Below are positions 1 through 6,880 of a stretch of 64,000 nucleotides of DNA, in pieces. Where the stretch lies: NCBI RefSeq assembly GCF_009821115.1, contig NZ_VYTY01000013.1, forward strand, positions 1 to 64,000, in the 5' to 3' direction. The translations under genes and the position numbers were made by a program. Origin of the DNA: Nitrincola alkalisediminis (GTDB taxonomy: Bacteria > Pseudomonadota > Gammaproteobacteria > Pseudomonadales > Balneatricaceae). The notes beneath the pieces were generated by a model. It saw only the letters and a program-made list of their open reading frames with translations. It was not told the DNA's origin and ran no database searches. The first letter of the stretch is position 1; each line of letters begins with the position of its first letter.

Positions 1-387
1 GCGGGCTGCTCTCATGCGTTTGGGATAGACATAGGCGAGCGGGAAGTTTCCACCTCTGATTAATGCTGCAATTTTGTATGAATCTATTCGATCATTTTTG
101 GTTTTACCGCCATGAATAGCTTTCATGTATAAAGCGTGACCAAGAATAAAGTTGATGCCTTGGTCTTCGCAAAAGTCAGCGATCCAATACCAGCAGTGCA
201 TGCATTCAACTCCGATGACTAGATCGTCGAGATAAGGTTCGATGAGAGAAAGCAGAGCTTGAGGTTGAGCTGAGATCTCTTTATGTAATAAGGTTTCGCC
301 CTGTTGACTGAGAACACACACATAAAGACTGCGTGCATGCAAATCTATTCCACAATAGTGTTGATGAGTGCTATTGTAAAAGTTCAT
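1..387 (-). CDS. IS110-family transposase, N-terminal part (cut by window edge)
   Basis: The frame is open from the window edge to an ATG at 387, giving 129 residues. It reads as the N-terminal RuvC-like DEDD domain of IS110/IS1111 transposases: YCGIDLHARS with D15, GVEC with E61, and KTKNDRIDS with D99 and D102. These are the acidic residues expected of the catalytic pocket. The LGHALYMKAIHGGKTKNDR stretch is typical of this family. In the family the enzyme recombines circular or donor DNA guided by a structured RNA encoded in the element's noncoding end. The C-terminal serine-containing Tnp_20 domain lies outside the window, so intactness cannot be judged. Family assignment is confident; the IS110 versus IS1111 subgroup is not settled. 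Confidence 0.88.
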   Translation of the reverse strand, partial: MNFYNSTHQHYCGIDLHARSLYVCVLSQQGETLLHKEISAQPQALLSLIEPYLDDLVIGVECMHCWYWIADFCEDQGINFILGHALYMKAIHGGKTKNDRIDSYKIAALIRGGNFPLAYVYPKRMRAAR

Positions 388-652
388 TGAGTCTTCTCCT
401 TTTTTGGTTTTGTCACCTTTTAGCTTAGTCAATCAGGCTAAGCTGGGGGGAGGGCTCAATGAGTATCAAAGCGCTGCTGACGGACAACTTTTCCGCTGCG
501 CTCGTGTGTCATGACGAAAGGCTAACCCCTTTCTTGCTGTATTAAAGATGAGGGTAGGCCCCTCGGTTCCGGCAACCAGATGCAGGAATCAAACCGCCCT
601 ATGCGGCATGTATTAAGAAAGAGGTCTCGAAAGTGATAGATTGGATGATACA
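388..652 (-). mobile_element. Noncoding 5' end of the IS110-family element, candidate bridge-RNA region
   Basis: This stretch lies upstream of the transposase start and holds no convincing ORF. It contains several inverted repeats, including AGCTTAG/CTAAGCT near 423-443. In IS110-group elements the noncoding end upstream of the transposase encodes the bridge RNA that pairs with target and donor. That role is inferred from position only. The outer end of the element is not marked by terminal inverted repeats, as usual for the family, and I place it only roughly before the attC-like sequence at 653. Confidence 0.45.
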
Positions 653-717
653 TCCTAAATTTGGTGCTGACGGGTATTTTTTTGCGCTTTCGTCGGCTCA
701 TTAACTAAGCGTTATGC
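653..717 (+). repeat. attC-like recombination site upstream of relBE
   Basis: GCTGACG (666-672) pairs with CGTCGGC (691-697). The right side ends in AAGCGTTATGC (707-717), the shape of an integron attC right core. The left core is degenerate (CCTAAAT), perhaps altered by the neighbouring IS110 insertion. It marks the left boundary of the relBE cassette. Confidence 0.45.
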
Positions 718-722
718 CTCTA

Positions 723-769
723 TTGTAAATCTCTAGCAATCACTTAAATTAAGGTCTAAAATTAGGTCT
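723..769 (+). promoter_or_regulatory. Possible relBE promoter and direct-repeat operator
   Basis: TTGTAA (723-728), a 16-nt spacer and TAAATT (745-750) make a weak sigma70-like pair. Two AGGTCT direct repeats (752-757, 764-769) follow and could bind the RelB-RelE complex. The match is weak and the call rests partly on position. Confidence 0.35.
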
Positions 770-795
770 GATTTTAATGCTTATATGGTGAAGTT

Positions 796-1047
796 ATGAG
801 ACAGGTATTAGCGAATTGCTCTGCCAGTATTTCAGAGTTAAAGAAAAATCCAACTGCTCTTTTGAACGAGGCTGATGGTTCAGCTATTGCGATCCTTAAC
901 CATAACAAACCCGCAGCTTACCTTGTACCGGCTGAAACTTACGAGTATCTGATGGATATGCTTGATGATTATGAGCTTTCCCAAATAGTAGATAGTCGTC
1001 GTGGTGATTTGTCGCAAGCTGTGGAAATCAATATTGATGACTTATAA
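796..1047 (+). CDS. relB: RelB-type antitoxin (Phd/YefM family)
   Basis: This 83-residue protein begins MRQVLANCSASISELKKN, the N-terminal DNA-binding fold of Phd/YefM antitoxins. Its acidic C-terminal tail (DSRRGDLSQAVEINIDDL) is the usual toxin-wrapping segment. It should neutralise the RelE product encoded by the next gene and autorepress the pair. Its stop overlaps the relE start by 11 nt, implying translational coupling. From memory it closely resembles RelB cassettes of Vibrio superintegrons, and the downstream attC is also of the Vibrio type, so this cassette probably moved in from a vibrio. Confidence in the family is high; partner specificity is inferred from adjacency. Confidence 0.9.
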   Translation: MRQVLANCSASISELKKNPTALLNEADGSAIAILNHNKPAAYLVPAETYEYLMDMLDDYELSQIVDSRRGDLSQAVEINIDDL

Positions 1048-1324
1048 GTTAAAGTTTTTGCCAGCAGCCCAAAAGGAGTGGAGTAAGCTAGCGCCAACGA
1101 TTCAGAGTCAATTTAAAAAGAAACTCAAAGAAAGGCTAGAAAATCCCCACGTTCCATCATCAAAGTTACGGGGTTATGATTCTGTTTACAAAATCAAACT
1201 TCGTACATCAGGTTATCGTTTGGCTTATGAAGTCATCGACAATGAAGTTGTCGTTTATGTACTCGCTGTTGGTAAACGAGATAAAGATGCTGTTTATAAG
1301 AAGCTGGCTTCACGCTTCAGCTAG
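1037..1324 (+). CDS. relE: RelE-type mRNA interferase toxin
   Basis: RelE/ParE-superfamily toxin of 95 residues. In the RelE family the toxin enters the ribosomal A site and cleaves mRNA. The start chosen is ATG 1037, giving MTYKLKFLPAAQKEWSKL, the standard RelE N-terminus; a longer reading from 1001 would add non-homologous residues. The conserved core SSKLRGYDSVYKIKLRTSG and YRLAYEV, and the Lys/Arg-rich C-terminus, are present and full length. It overlaps relB by 11 nt and ends just before the attC site, as in a compact gene cassette. No inactivating change is seen. Confidence 0.9.
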   Translation: MTYKLKFLPAAQKEWSKLAPTIQSQFKKKLKERLENPHVPSSKLRGYDSVYKIKLRTSGYRLAYEVIDNEVVVYVLAVGKRDKDAVYKKLASRFS

Positions 1325-1329
1325 CGGCA

Positions 1330-1450
1330 TTACAAACGCTTCAAGAGGGGCAGCCAACGCGTGGCATTTTTACTATGCGTTGGTTTTTGTGATTACGGAG
1401 TTATGCGGAAGCTTGGTAGTAGCGTTGTCTGCCCCCTTAAGCGGGCGTTA
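1330..1450 (+). repeat. Vibrio VCR-like attC site, interrupted at its right core by a group II intron
   Basis: The left end TTACAAACGCTTCAAGAGGG and the right end GCCCCCTTAAGCGGGCGTTA (1431-1450) match the ends of V. cholerae repeat-type attC sites, and its length of about 121 bp is also VCR-like. Intron sequence starting GTGCG begins immediately after GGGCGTTA, so the site has lost its last bases and is probably no longer a normal recombination site. Confidence 0.8.
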
Positions 1451-1973
1451 GTGCGTCAAGCAAAGCTTGATGCATCTTGCAGGGTGTAAGTCCCTGTCGG
1501 GTAAGGTTTAACTCACCACCCGTATCGAGTGTTGCGCCTATGGCGGAGTCTGATTTTTTTTATAGGCGAACAAGATAGGTGAAGCGTACACAGAGAATTA
1601 GTTAGGCCATAGGGGATGCGTGTCCCTGAAGAGCTGGTATCGCTTCGATAAGCACAATCTGACTGACGAGGTTTGTAACGCCACCGAAGTCCATGCAAAG
1701 CAGCCGTTAAAGTGAGGCTGTGGCGAGTCAGCGGAGTTATCAAGCCGTGGCATGACTAAAGAGATGTATCAGGAACTTGAGAGAGCCAGAAGTGTTCCAT
1801 AGGGATACGGTAGGGACGCTAAGCCACAAGCAAGGCCAACGATGACCTTCTGGCAGTCAGACCCGCTCATAGTAGTCTGAGACGGTAAAACCGATCACAT
1901 GGCGAAGGGGCTGGAAGTTATATTCTGCGTTTAGCAGACACATAGGCCGGACAATGTAGGGCTGGAATCACTA

Positions 1974-2820
1974 TGACAACCGAACTAAACGCAATCACAT
2001 TTAAAGCACAGCACAACCCCAAACACAGGTTTCAGAACTTATATGGAATGCTAAGCGAAGATTGCCTGTATCAAAGCTGGGGTCAGCTTAATAAGCAAGC
2101 AGCGGCTGGGATCGACGGCATTACTATGCCAGAGTACCAGTAGCAACTTGTGTCCAACATTAGCCGGTTAAGTGATGCATTAAAGCGTAAACGTTATTGT
2201 GGAGGCAGATATTAAAGGCTTCTTCAATAATTTAGACCACGGCTGGTTGATGAAAATGCTGAAGCAGCGTGTTGACGATAAAGCGTTACTGGGAGTGATT
2301 AGCCAGTGGCTAAAAGCACGAATAAAATCACCAGAAGGACAGTCTGAATGTCCTCAAACCGGCACGCCGCAAGGTGGCATCATCAGTCCTGTTTTGGCAA
2401 ATATTTACCTGCACTACGCGTTAGATCTATGGTTTGAAAAGAAAGTAAAACCCAAGATGCGTGGCAGGGCAATGTTAATTCGCTATGCTGATGATTTTGC
2501 TTGTGCCTTTCAATGTGCGAATGATGCAGAGCGCTTCTATAAGGTGCTGCCAAAGCGGCTGAAGAAATTCAACTTTAAATCGTTGGCTTCCTCAGCTGCG
2601 ACGCAAATTGATGGGGTACCGCAATTACTTTGGTTTGCCTGATAATAGTCGTTGTTTGGATAAGCTGTACAGTCATGTGCTGCATAGTTTATACAAATGG
2701 CTCAATAGACGAAGTGGAAGGCGAAGTTATAACTGGAGTCAGTTTAAGCAGATGTTAGTGTATTATGGTATTGAGCGACAAAGGGTGAGTAAGCGCATTA
2801 TTCACGTTGATTGGTATTAA
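1974..2820 (+). pseudogene. Group II intron reverse transcriptase/maturase, disrupted
   Basis: An ATG at 1974 opens a typical maturase N-terminus (MTTELNAITFKAQHNPKHR) that meets an in-frame TAG after MPEYQ (about 2142). The fingers region that should follow LKRKRY is missing: the sequence jumps straight to VEADIKGFFNNLD (about 2200), which carries RT motif 3. The palm has TGTPQGGIISPVLAN and YADD. The protein then jumps from KKFNF (about 2577) to the maturase C-terminus (RNYFGLPDNSR, SYNWSQFKQMLVYYGIER), in another reading frame, and ends HVDWY. At least one nonsense codon, two internal deletions and a frameshift are therefore visible. No functional protein is expected; splicing would need help in trans. 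Confidence 0.88.
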
Positions 2821-2854
2821 GTGCGTGATTTACACGCGTGAATATATAACTGAA

Positions 2855-2888
2855 GAGCCGGATGCGGTAGTTCCGCACGTCCGGATCT
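2855..2888 (+). ncRNA. Group II intron 1 domain V hairpin
   Basis: A 34-nt hairpin opens GAGCCGGATGCGG and closes CCGCACGTCCGGATCT. It keeps the AGC catalytic triad and the two-base CG bulge typical of domain V. A UUCG-capped hairpin (2901-2914) follows. Confidence 0.8.
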
Positions 2889-3412
2889 GGTGTGCCATGA
2901 GTGTCTTCGGACACGTAGCTGTATGAGAGATGGAGGTAGGCCCTCTGAAGCCGGCTTGCAGAAGCAGGCTTCAAACCACTGTAAGCTGCGCCGGTAAAGA
3001 GCCGGGGTGGTGAGCGTTACAGAAAAGGCACAGCTAAATGTGTCAGGTAGGAAATGAGAAGGCGAGCGAGAGCGAACCACTGATGAAGTGTCGAAAACGT
3101 GAAACTGGCATCAAAAATGGGGATTCAGATCTGCCCCGTGATAAGTACAGGGGGAGTCTGCTTACTGCCTGTGCGGTGTCCGGCATGAAGGTGGCGCGAG
3201 CTCATTTCAGGCTCTTGTATGGAACATGGGAACCTGTCGTCTCAATGTTAAGGGAGAAGCTCAAGTGGAGACCCCACAAGAGTCAGAGTACCGATGTGAG
3301 TCACAGGGGCGGACCGGTCCGTAGTAGCGTTGAAACCGCTGTAATGGCGGTGGAGCAAAGGGGCCGGGTCATTCAGCGATATAGATCGGTCAACCGGTAA
3401 CGGGAGGAATTG

Positions 3413-4660
3413 ATGGATATTGCAAAGCCTTTCGAGATTTCCAAGCGGGTAGTGTATGACGCCTACTTGCAGGTGAAGTCGAACAAAGGTGCAGAGGGTA
3501 TCGACAGGCAGTCAATACAGGACTTTGAACGGGACCTGCGAAATAACCTGTACAAGCTATGGAATCGATTGTCGTCTGGGAGCTATTTTCCGCCGGCCGT
3601 TCTGGAGGTTTCAATCCCCAAAAGCAACGGTGGTACGCGACGGTTAGGAATCCCAACCGTTGCGGATCGCATCGCGCAGATAGTAGTAAAACAGTACCTG
3701 GAACCTCTGGTGGAACCATATTTTCATCCCGATTCGTATGGTTACCGCCCGAGGAAATCAGCGCTGGATGCTATCGGTGTAGCGCGGAAACGTTGCTGGC
3801 GATATGACTGGGTTGTGGATCTCGATATCAAAGGGTTCTTCGACAATCTGGATCATAAGTTGGTGATGCGTGCGGTAGAGAAACACACGAACTGCCACTG
3901 GATTTTGCTCTATGTGGAACGGTGGCTAAAAGCCCCTATGCAAACACAGGATGGCAAAATCGAAGCGCGCTGCAAAGGTTCGCCACAGGGAGGTGTTATC
4001 AGTCCTTTGTTAGCGAATATGCTCATGCACTATGTGTTTGATGATTGGATGAGGCAAGAGTATTCAGGCATACCGTTTGAGCGGTATGCCGATGATGCCG
4101 TGGTGCACTGTAAGACGGAAAAGCAGGCGCTCTTCATCCGAGATAAGATTGACCAACGGCTGAAACGCTGTAAGCTGGAACTGCATCCGGAAAAGACGCG
4201 AATCGTATACTGCAAAGATGAGCTTAGAAGCTCAGCTTATCAGCATACGAGTTTCGACTTTCTGGGTTACACTTTTCGTCCAAGGACGAATCGGACGCGG
4301 TTCGGGAAGCTGTTTGTTAGCTTCTCTCCGGCCATCAGTGACAAGGCTAAGAAGTCGATACGTAGATGTATTAGACAATGGAAGATCCACCTGTGGAGTG
4401 GTACGACGCTGATCTCGATTGCGCAGGAAATAAATAGCGTAGTCCGAGGTTGGATACAGTACTATGGACGGTTTATGCGCTCGGAAGTGAGAGGTGCTGT
4501 TCAGAATATAGATGCCTACCTGATACGTTGGGCCATGGGCAAATACAAGCGCTTACGTGGCCGTAAGCGCCGTGCTTCTGTCTGGCTGGAAAGGATCAGA
4601 AAAGAGTGGGCTAGTCTATTTGTTCACTGGTCAGCAGGCTTCTCTCGATGGGCTGGATGA
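3413..4660 (+). CDS. Group II intron reverse transcriptase/maturase (LtrA-like)
   Basis: Intact 415-residue intron-encoded protein. The start is ATG 3413, chosen over TTG 3410 because GGGAGG lies 6 nt upstream. RT motifs are in order: KSNGGTRRLGIPT and YRPRKSALDA (fingers), VVDLDIKGFFDNLDH (about 135-149), KGSPQGGVISPLLAN (about 188-202), ERYADDAVVHC with catalytic YADD at 225-228, and LELHPEKTRIV. The C-terminal thumb/maturase domain ends with RGWIQYYGRF and a basic tail. No HNH endonuclease domain is seen, so any retrohoming would rely on nascent-strand priming. It probably helps fold its own RNA and, if it cross-reacts, could splice the defective intron next door. Confidence 0.93.
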   Translation: MDIAKPFEISKRVVYDAYLQVKSNKGAEGIDRQSIQDFERDLRNNLYKLWNRLSSGSYFPPAVLEVSIPKSNGGTRRLGIPTVADRIAQIVVKQYLEPLVEPYFHPDSYGYRPRKSALDAIGVARKRCWRYDWVVDLDIKGFFDNLDHKLVMRAVEKHTNCHWILLYVERWLKAPMQTQDGKIEARCKGSPQGGVISPLLANMLMHYVFDDWMRQEYSGIPFERYADDAVVHCKTEKQALFIRDKIDQRLKRCKLELHPEKTRIVYCKDELRSSAYQHTSFDFLGYTFRPRTNRTRFGKLFVSFSPAISDKAKKSIRRCIRQWKIHLWSGTTLISIAQEINSVVRGWIQYYGRFMRSEVRGAVQNIDAYLIRWAMGKYKRLRGRKRRASVWLERIRKEWASLFVHWSAGFSRWAG

Positions 4661-4663
4661 TGG

Positions 4664-4697
4664 GAGCCGGATGAATCGAGAGGTTCACGTCCGGTTC
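4664..4697 (+). ncRNA. Group II intron 2 domain V hairpin
   Basis: A 34-nt hairpin opens GAGCCGGATGAA and closes TTCACGTCCGGTTC. It has the AGC triad and CG bulge of domain V, placed immediately after the RT stop codon as expected. Confidence 0.85.
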
Positions 4698-4781
4698 TGA
4701 GAGCGGCCAAGGGGGAGGTTTCCTTGGCCGACTCACCTGTGGGGGCGGCTCAGTAATGGGTCGTTCTACCACGATTGCAGC

Positions 4782-4809
4782 TTGACAATGTTGCGCATTG
4801 CGCTACACT
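4782..4809 (+). promoter_or_regulatory. higBA cassette promoter with palindromic operator
   Basis: TTGACA (4782-4787), a 16-nt spacer and TACACT (4804-4809) form a good sigma70 promoter. A 17-bp palindrome, GTTGCGCATTGCGCTAC (4790-4806, one mismatched pair), fills the spacer. It is the obvious site for autorepression by the HigA-type antitoxin. Confidence 0.7.
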
Positions 4810-4815
4810 CAATCC

Positions 4816-5094
4816 ATGATTAGAGCTTTTAAGCTCAAAGGACTGAAGCTTTACTTCGAAACAGGAGGTACGCGAGGCATTAAGGTAAAACATGCGACCA
4901 GATTGCGTATGCAATTAACCGCCTTGAATACTGCGATGGAAGTTTCAGATCTCTACATTCCAGGATACAAACTGCATCCGCTAAAAGGTGATCGCAAGGG
5001 TATTTGGTCAATAACGGTCAGTGGCAATTGGCGTTTGACCTTTGATTTTCGTGATGGTCATGTGTATCTGCTAGATTATGAGGATTATCACTGA
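4816..5094 (+). CDS. higB: HigB-type toxin (RelE superfamily), first higBA cassette
   Basis: This 92-residue toxin of the HigB (RelE/ParE) family starts MIRAFKLKGLKLYFETG at ATG 4816, just downstream of a strong promoter. An upstream ATG at 4798 lies inside the promoter and is not used. Family hallmarks are LKGDRKGIWSITVSGNWRLT and the terminal LLDYEDYH. HigB toxins cleave mRNA on the ribosome. Toxin precedes antitoxin, the HigBA order. The stop and the higA start overlap (TGATG). It shares the same architecture as the module at 6229 but is clearly diverged, so the two antitoxins may not cross-neutralise. Confidence 0.9.
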   Translation: MIRAFKLKGLKLYFETGGTRGIKVKHATRLRMQLTALNTAMEVSDLYIPGYKLHPLKGDRKGIWSITVSGNWRLTFDFRDGHVYLLDYEDYH

Positions 5095-5390
5095 TGTCTA
5101 TAATGTTTAATCCAGTCCATCCTGGAGAATTTATTTTGGCAACCTACATAGAACCTTTTGGTTTGAGTTGTCGATATCTTGCGGAAAAATTGGATGTATC
5201 TCCATCTACACTCAATCGAATCTTGAGGTGTCAAAGTGGCATAAGCCCAGAAATGGCCCTTCGTCTATCTAAAGCATTGGGTAGAAGCCCAGAAAGTTGG
5301 CTGGCTATGCAGGATGCTTATGATTTATGGCATGCTGGTAAAAAGTTAAGTTTAGATAAGGTGCAAAAGGTTGAGCTTAATGCTGCATAA
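5094..5390 (+). CDS. higA: HigA-type antitoxin (XRE helix-turn-helix)
   Basis: This 98-residue protein has an N-terminal HPGEFILATYIEPFGLS motif, typical of HigA/VapI antitoxins. A helix-turn-helix follows (YLAEKLDVSPSTLNRILR), then the SGISPEMALRLSKALG helix. It should bind HigB and repress the promoter at 4782. It starts inside the toxin stop codon (TGATG), so its synthesis is coupled to the toxin. The coding sequence ends inside the left core of the attC site (GCATAACAAG), showing how tightly the cassette is trimmed. Confidence 0.92.
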   Translation: MSIMFNPVHPGEFILATYIEPFGLSCRYLAEKLDVSPSTLNRILRCQSGISPEMALRLSKALGRSPESWLAMQDAYDLWHAGKKLSLDKVQKVELNAA

Positions 5391-5461
5391 CAAGTCGCGG
5401 CAGTTCGTGCCTGCGGCACCGGACACTCACTTCGTTCGTGCCGCTGTGCTCGGGCGTTAAC
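5387..5461 (+). repeat. attC site after higBA cassette 1
   Basis: The left core ATAACAAG and right core CGGGCGTTAAC bracket an imperfect inverted repeat of about 75 bp (CGCGGCA...TGCCGCTGTG). This is the standard layout of a short attC. Confidence 0.75.
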
Positions 5462-5477
5462 CCTTCCTCTCACGGCC

Positions 5478-5505
5478 TTGCGAATATACGTCAGTGACGT
5501 ATAAT
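5478..5505 (+). promoter_or_regulatory. higB2-higA2 promoter and perfect palindromic operator
   Basis: TTGCGA (5478-5483), a 16-nt spacer and TATAAT (5500-5505) form a strong promoter. ATACGTCAGTGACGTAT (5486-5502) is a perfect 17-bp palindrome within it, a likely antitoxin operator. Confidence 0.72.
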
Positions 5506-5511
5506 GACGTT

Positions 5512-5825
5512 ATGTTTACTATCATCGAAACTCCTACATTCGAAGCGGATGCCAAAAAATATGGACTGAGGAAGAGCGAAATGCGTTCTTCGCTTGGTTG
5601 GCGGCTAATCCTGATATTGGCGACCCGATTCCTGGCGGTGGTGGATGTAGAAAGGTTCGTTGGTCCGTGGCGGGATCAGGGAAACGCGGTGGAGTGCGAG
5701 TCATCTACTTCACCAAGTTAGCTAACGGTGAGATCTGGTTATTGGTGATCTATAAAAAAGCCGTTAAGGAAAATATACCCGCGCATATCCTGAAAGCAGT
5801 TCGTGAGGTGCTGGAAAATGAATAA
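5512..5825 (+). pseudogene. HigB-2/RelE-like toxin with a frameshift in an A6 run
   Basis: The start MFTIIETPTFEADAKK (ATG 5512) and the remainder (IWTEEERNAFFAWLAANPDI, GGGGCRKVRWSVAGSGKRGG, VRVIYFTK, WLLVIYKK) together make a full HigB-2-type toxin. They lie in different frames, and the switch falls at the run of six A's in GCCAAAAAATATGG. Seven A's would restore one frame of about 104 residues. Possible readings are true inactivation, transcriptional slippage or recoding at the A run, or a sequencing error. The stop overlaps the intact antitoxin start by 8 nt. With the antitoxin kept, inactivation would be harmless and could even protect against homologous toxins. Confidence 0.75.
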
Positions 5826-6117
5826 CGAGATCTTGAGTGCAGAGGAGCTTGGCAACAAGTTGCTTCAATCAGTTAAAGAAATGAAAGCTGGCAAAGCGGC
5901 TAGAACCTGTCGTGTTGTGCCTAATGAGGTTGCAGAGGCGCGGAGCAAGACTGGGCTAACACAGGTTGAGTTTGCTGAGGTACTGCATATTTCGCCACGC
6001 ACCTTGCAGGAATGGGAGCAAGGCCGCCGTAAGCCTTCTGGACCTGCAAAAGCGCTTATCGAGATTGCTTTCCGCCATCCTGAGGTTATTAGGGAAGACC
6101 TTGCGCTTAGGGGTTAA
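5818..6117 (+). CDS. higA: HigA-2-type antitoxin (XRE family)
   Basis: This 99-residue antitoxin starts MNNEILSAEELGNKLLQS at ATG 5818. The N-terminal segment is the flexible toxin-binding region of the HigA-2 type. The C-terminal part is a helix-turn-helix (ARSKTGLTQVEFAEVLHI, SPRTLQEWEQGRRKPSGPA) that should bind the palindrome at 5486-5502. The frame is intact although the cognate toxin is frameshifted. It ends a few bases before the attC left core. Confidence 0.9.
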   Translation: MNNEILSAEELGNKLLQSVKEMKAGKAARTCRVVPNEVAEARSKTGLTQVEFAEVLHISPRTLQEWEQGRRKPSGPAKALIEIAFRHPEVIREDLALRG

Positions 6118-6179
6118 TAAACAATTGCAGTGGAACAAATTTGCTGCGCAAAATTCGTCCTCTGCATTGGGCGTTAAGC
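6118..6179 (+). repeat. attC site after higB2-higA2 cassette
   Basis: The left core TAAACAATTGCAG and right core CTGCATTGGGCGTTAAGC bracket a short (62-bp) imperfect palindrome with TGCAG/CTGCA and internal TTGC/GCAA pairing. Confidence 0.75.
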
Positions 6180-6194
6180 TCAAAAATCAGCACT

Positions 6195-6222
6195 TGCCAT
6201 GTGTAACCTTGTGGGTTACGAT
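6195..6222 (+). promoter_or_regulatory. Promoter and operator of the second higBA cassette
   Basis: TTGCCA (6195-6200), a 16-nt spacer and TACGAT (6217-6222) form the promoter. GTAACCTTGTGGGTTAC (6203-6219) is a 6-bp-arm inverted repeat between the boxes, the likely antitoxin operator. The same stretch recurs in decayed form at 8870-8927. Confidence 0.7.
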
Positions 6223-6228
6223 TGATCC

Positions 6229-6507
6229 ATGATTATAAGCTTCATACACAAAGGCCTTGAGAAGTTCTACAAGTCCGGTAAAACCTCTGGGGTTCAGGCG
6301 AAACACGCCAAGCGTTTAAGGCTTATTCTTACAAACCTTGATCAAGCCGAAACACCAGAAGATATGGATTTGCCGGGTCTTCGTTTGCATGAATTAAAAG
6401 GAAGCCGTAAAGGCATATGGTCTGTGTCAGTAAGCGGAAATTGGCGGATCACTTTTCGATTCACCGGCAAAGACGCCGAAATAGTTAATTATGAGGATTA
6501 TCACTAA
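6229..6507 (+). CDS. higB: HigB-type toxin, second higBA cassette
   Basis: This 92-residue HigB/RelE-superfamily toxin starts [20 protein letters not shown] and carries [20 protein letters not shown] and a terminal VNYEDYH. It is full length and predicted to cut mRNA during translation. It is the same architecture as the toxin at 4816 but clearly diverged. Its stop overlaps the antitoxin start by one base (TAATG). Confidence 0.92.
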   Translation: MIISFIHKGLEKFYKSGKTSGVQAKHAKRLRLILTNLDQAETPEDMDLPGLRLHELKGSRKGIWSVSVSGNWRITFRFTGKDAEIVNYEDYH

Positions 6508-6806
6508 TGAGTATGCACAATCCGGCTCATCCGGGTGAAATTCTTAAAGAGTTAGTAATTGAACCGACGGGTGTAACAATTACTGATGTCTCAGAGCATC
6601 TAAATATAAGCCGTAAAACTTTATCTAAAGTATTAAATGGTAGAGGTTCTATTACTCCTGAAATGGCGGTACGGCTTGAGCTGGCTTTTAAGAAACCCAC
6701 CGCTGATCATTGGCTTAGGCTTCAGAATGCTTATGACCTTTGGGTTGCCCGACAAAATCAGTCTTTGCTGCAAGTTCGTCCATATGATTTTGCAGCGCAA
6801 GCTTAA
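6507..6806 (+). CDS. higA: HigA-type antitoxin, second higBA cassette
   Basis: This 99-residue XRE antitoxin opens [20 protein letters not shown]. It has a helix-turn-helix ([18 protein letters not shown]) and the [15 protein letters not shown] segment. It should bind the neighbouring HigB and the 6203-6219 operator. Coupled to the toxin by an overlapping stop and start. It ends inside the attC left core (GCTTAACAAAG). Confidence 0.92.
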   Translation: MSMHNPAHPGEILKELVIEPTGVTITDVSEHLNISRKTLSKVLNGRGSITPEMAVRLELAFKKPTADHWLRLQNAYDLWVARQNQSLLQVRPYDFAAQA

Positions 6807-6880
6807 CAAAGCCATTTAATTCGCTCCCTTCGGTCACCGGACGCTCGTTCCTTGTGCCGTTTATGGCGGGCGTTATATGC
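6803..6880 (+). repeat. attC site between higBA cassette 2 and ccdAB
   Basis: TTAACAAAGCC at the left and GGCGGGCGTTATATGC at the right bracket an imperfect palindrome of about 78 bp. The right core contains the TAA stop codon of the inverted ccdB gene. Confidence 0.75.

Larger units (their letters stand above)
1451..2890 (+). mobile_element. Group II intron 1 (degraded), 3' end unresolved
   Basis: The 5' end GTGCGTCAAGC fits the group II consensus GUGYG. The following 500 nt carry the conserved intron segment with GGGTGTAAGTCCCTGTCGGG. A damaged reverse transcriptase sits in domain IV, and a domain V hairpin lies at 2855-2888. The 3' boundary after domain VI cannot be fixed by eye and lies between 2890 and about 3005. 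It is inserted on the same strand as the cassettes, directly at the attC core. Confidence 0.75.
3006..4736 (+). mobile_element. Group II intron 2 (apparently intact)
   Basis: A second intron follows directly. Its structured 5' RNA (about 3006-3400) includes the GTGTCCGGCATGAAGGTGG segment and the GTAGTAGCG...GGCCGGGTCATT region commonly seen upstream of bacterial maturases. The intact RT ORF comes next, then domain V (4664-4697) and a domain VI-like stem CGGCCAAGG/CCTTGGCCG (about 4703-4730). The exact 5' and 3' ends are estimated. It lies downstream of intron 1 or inside its tail, making a tandem or nested pair. Confidence 0.75.
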
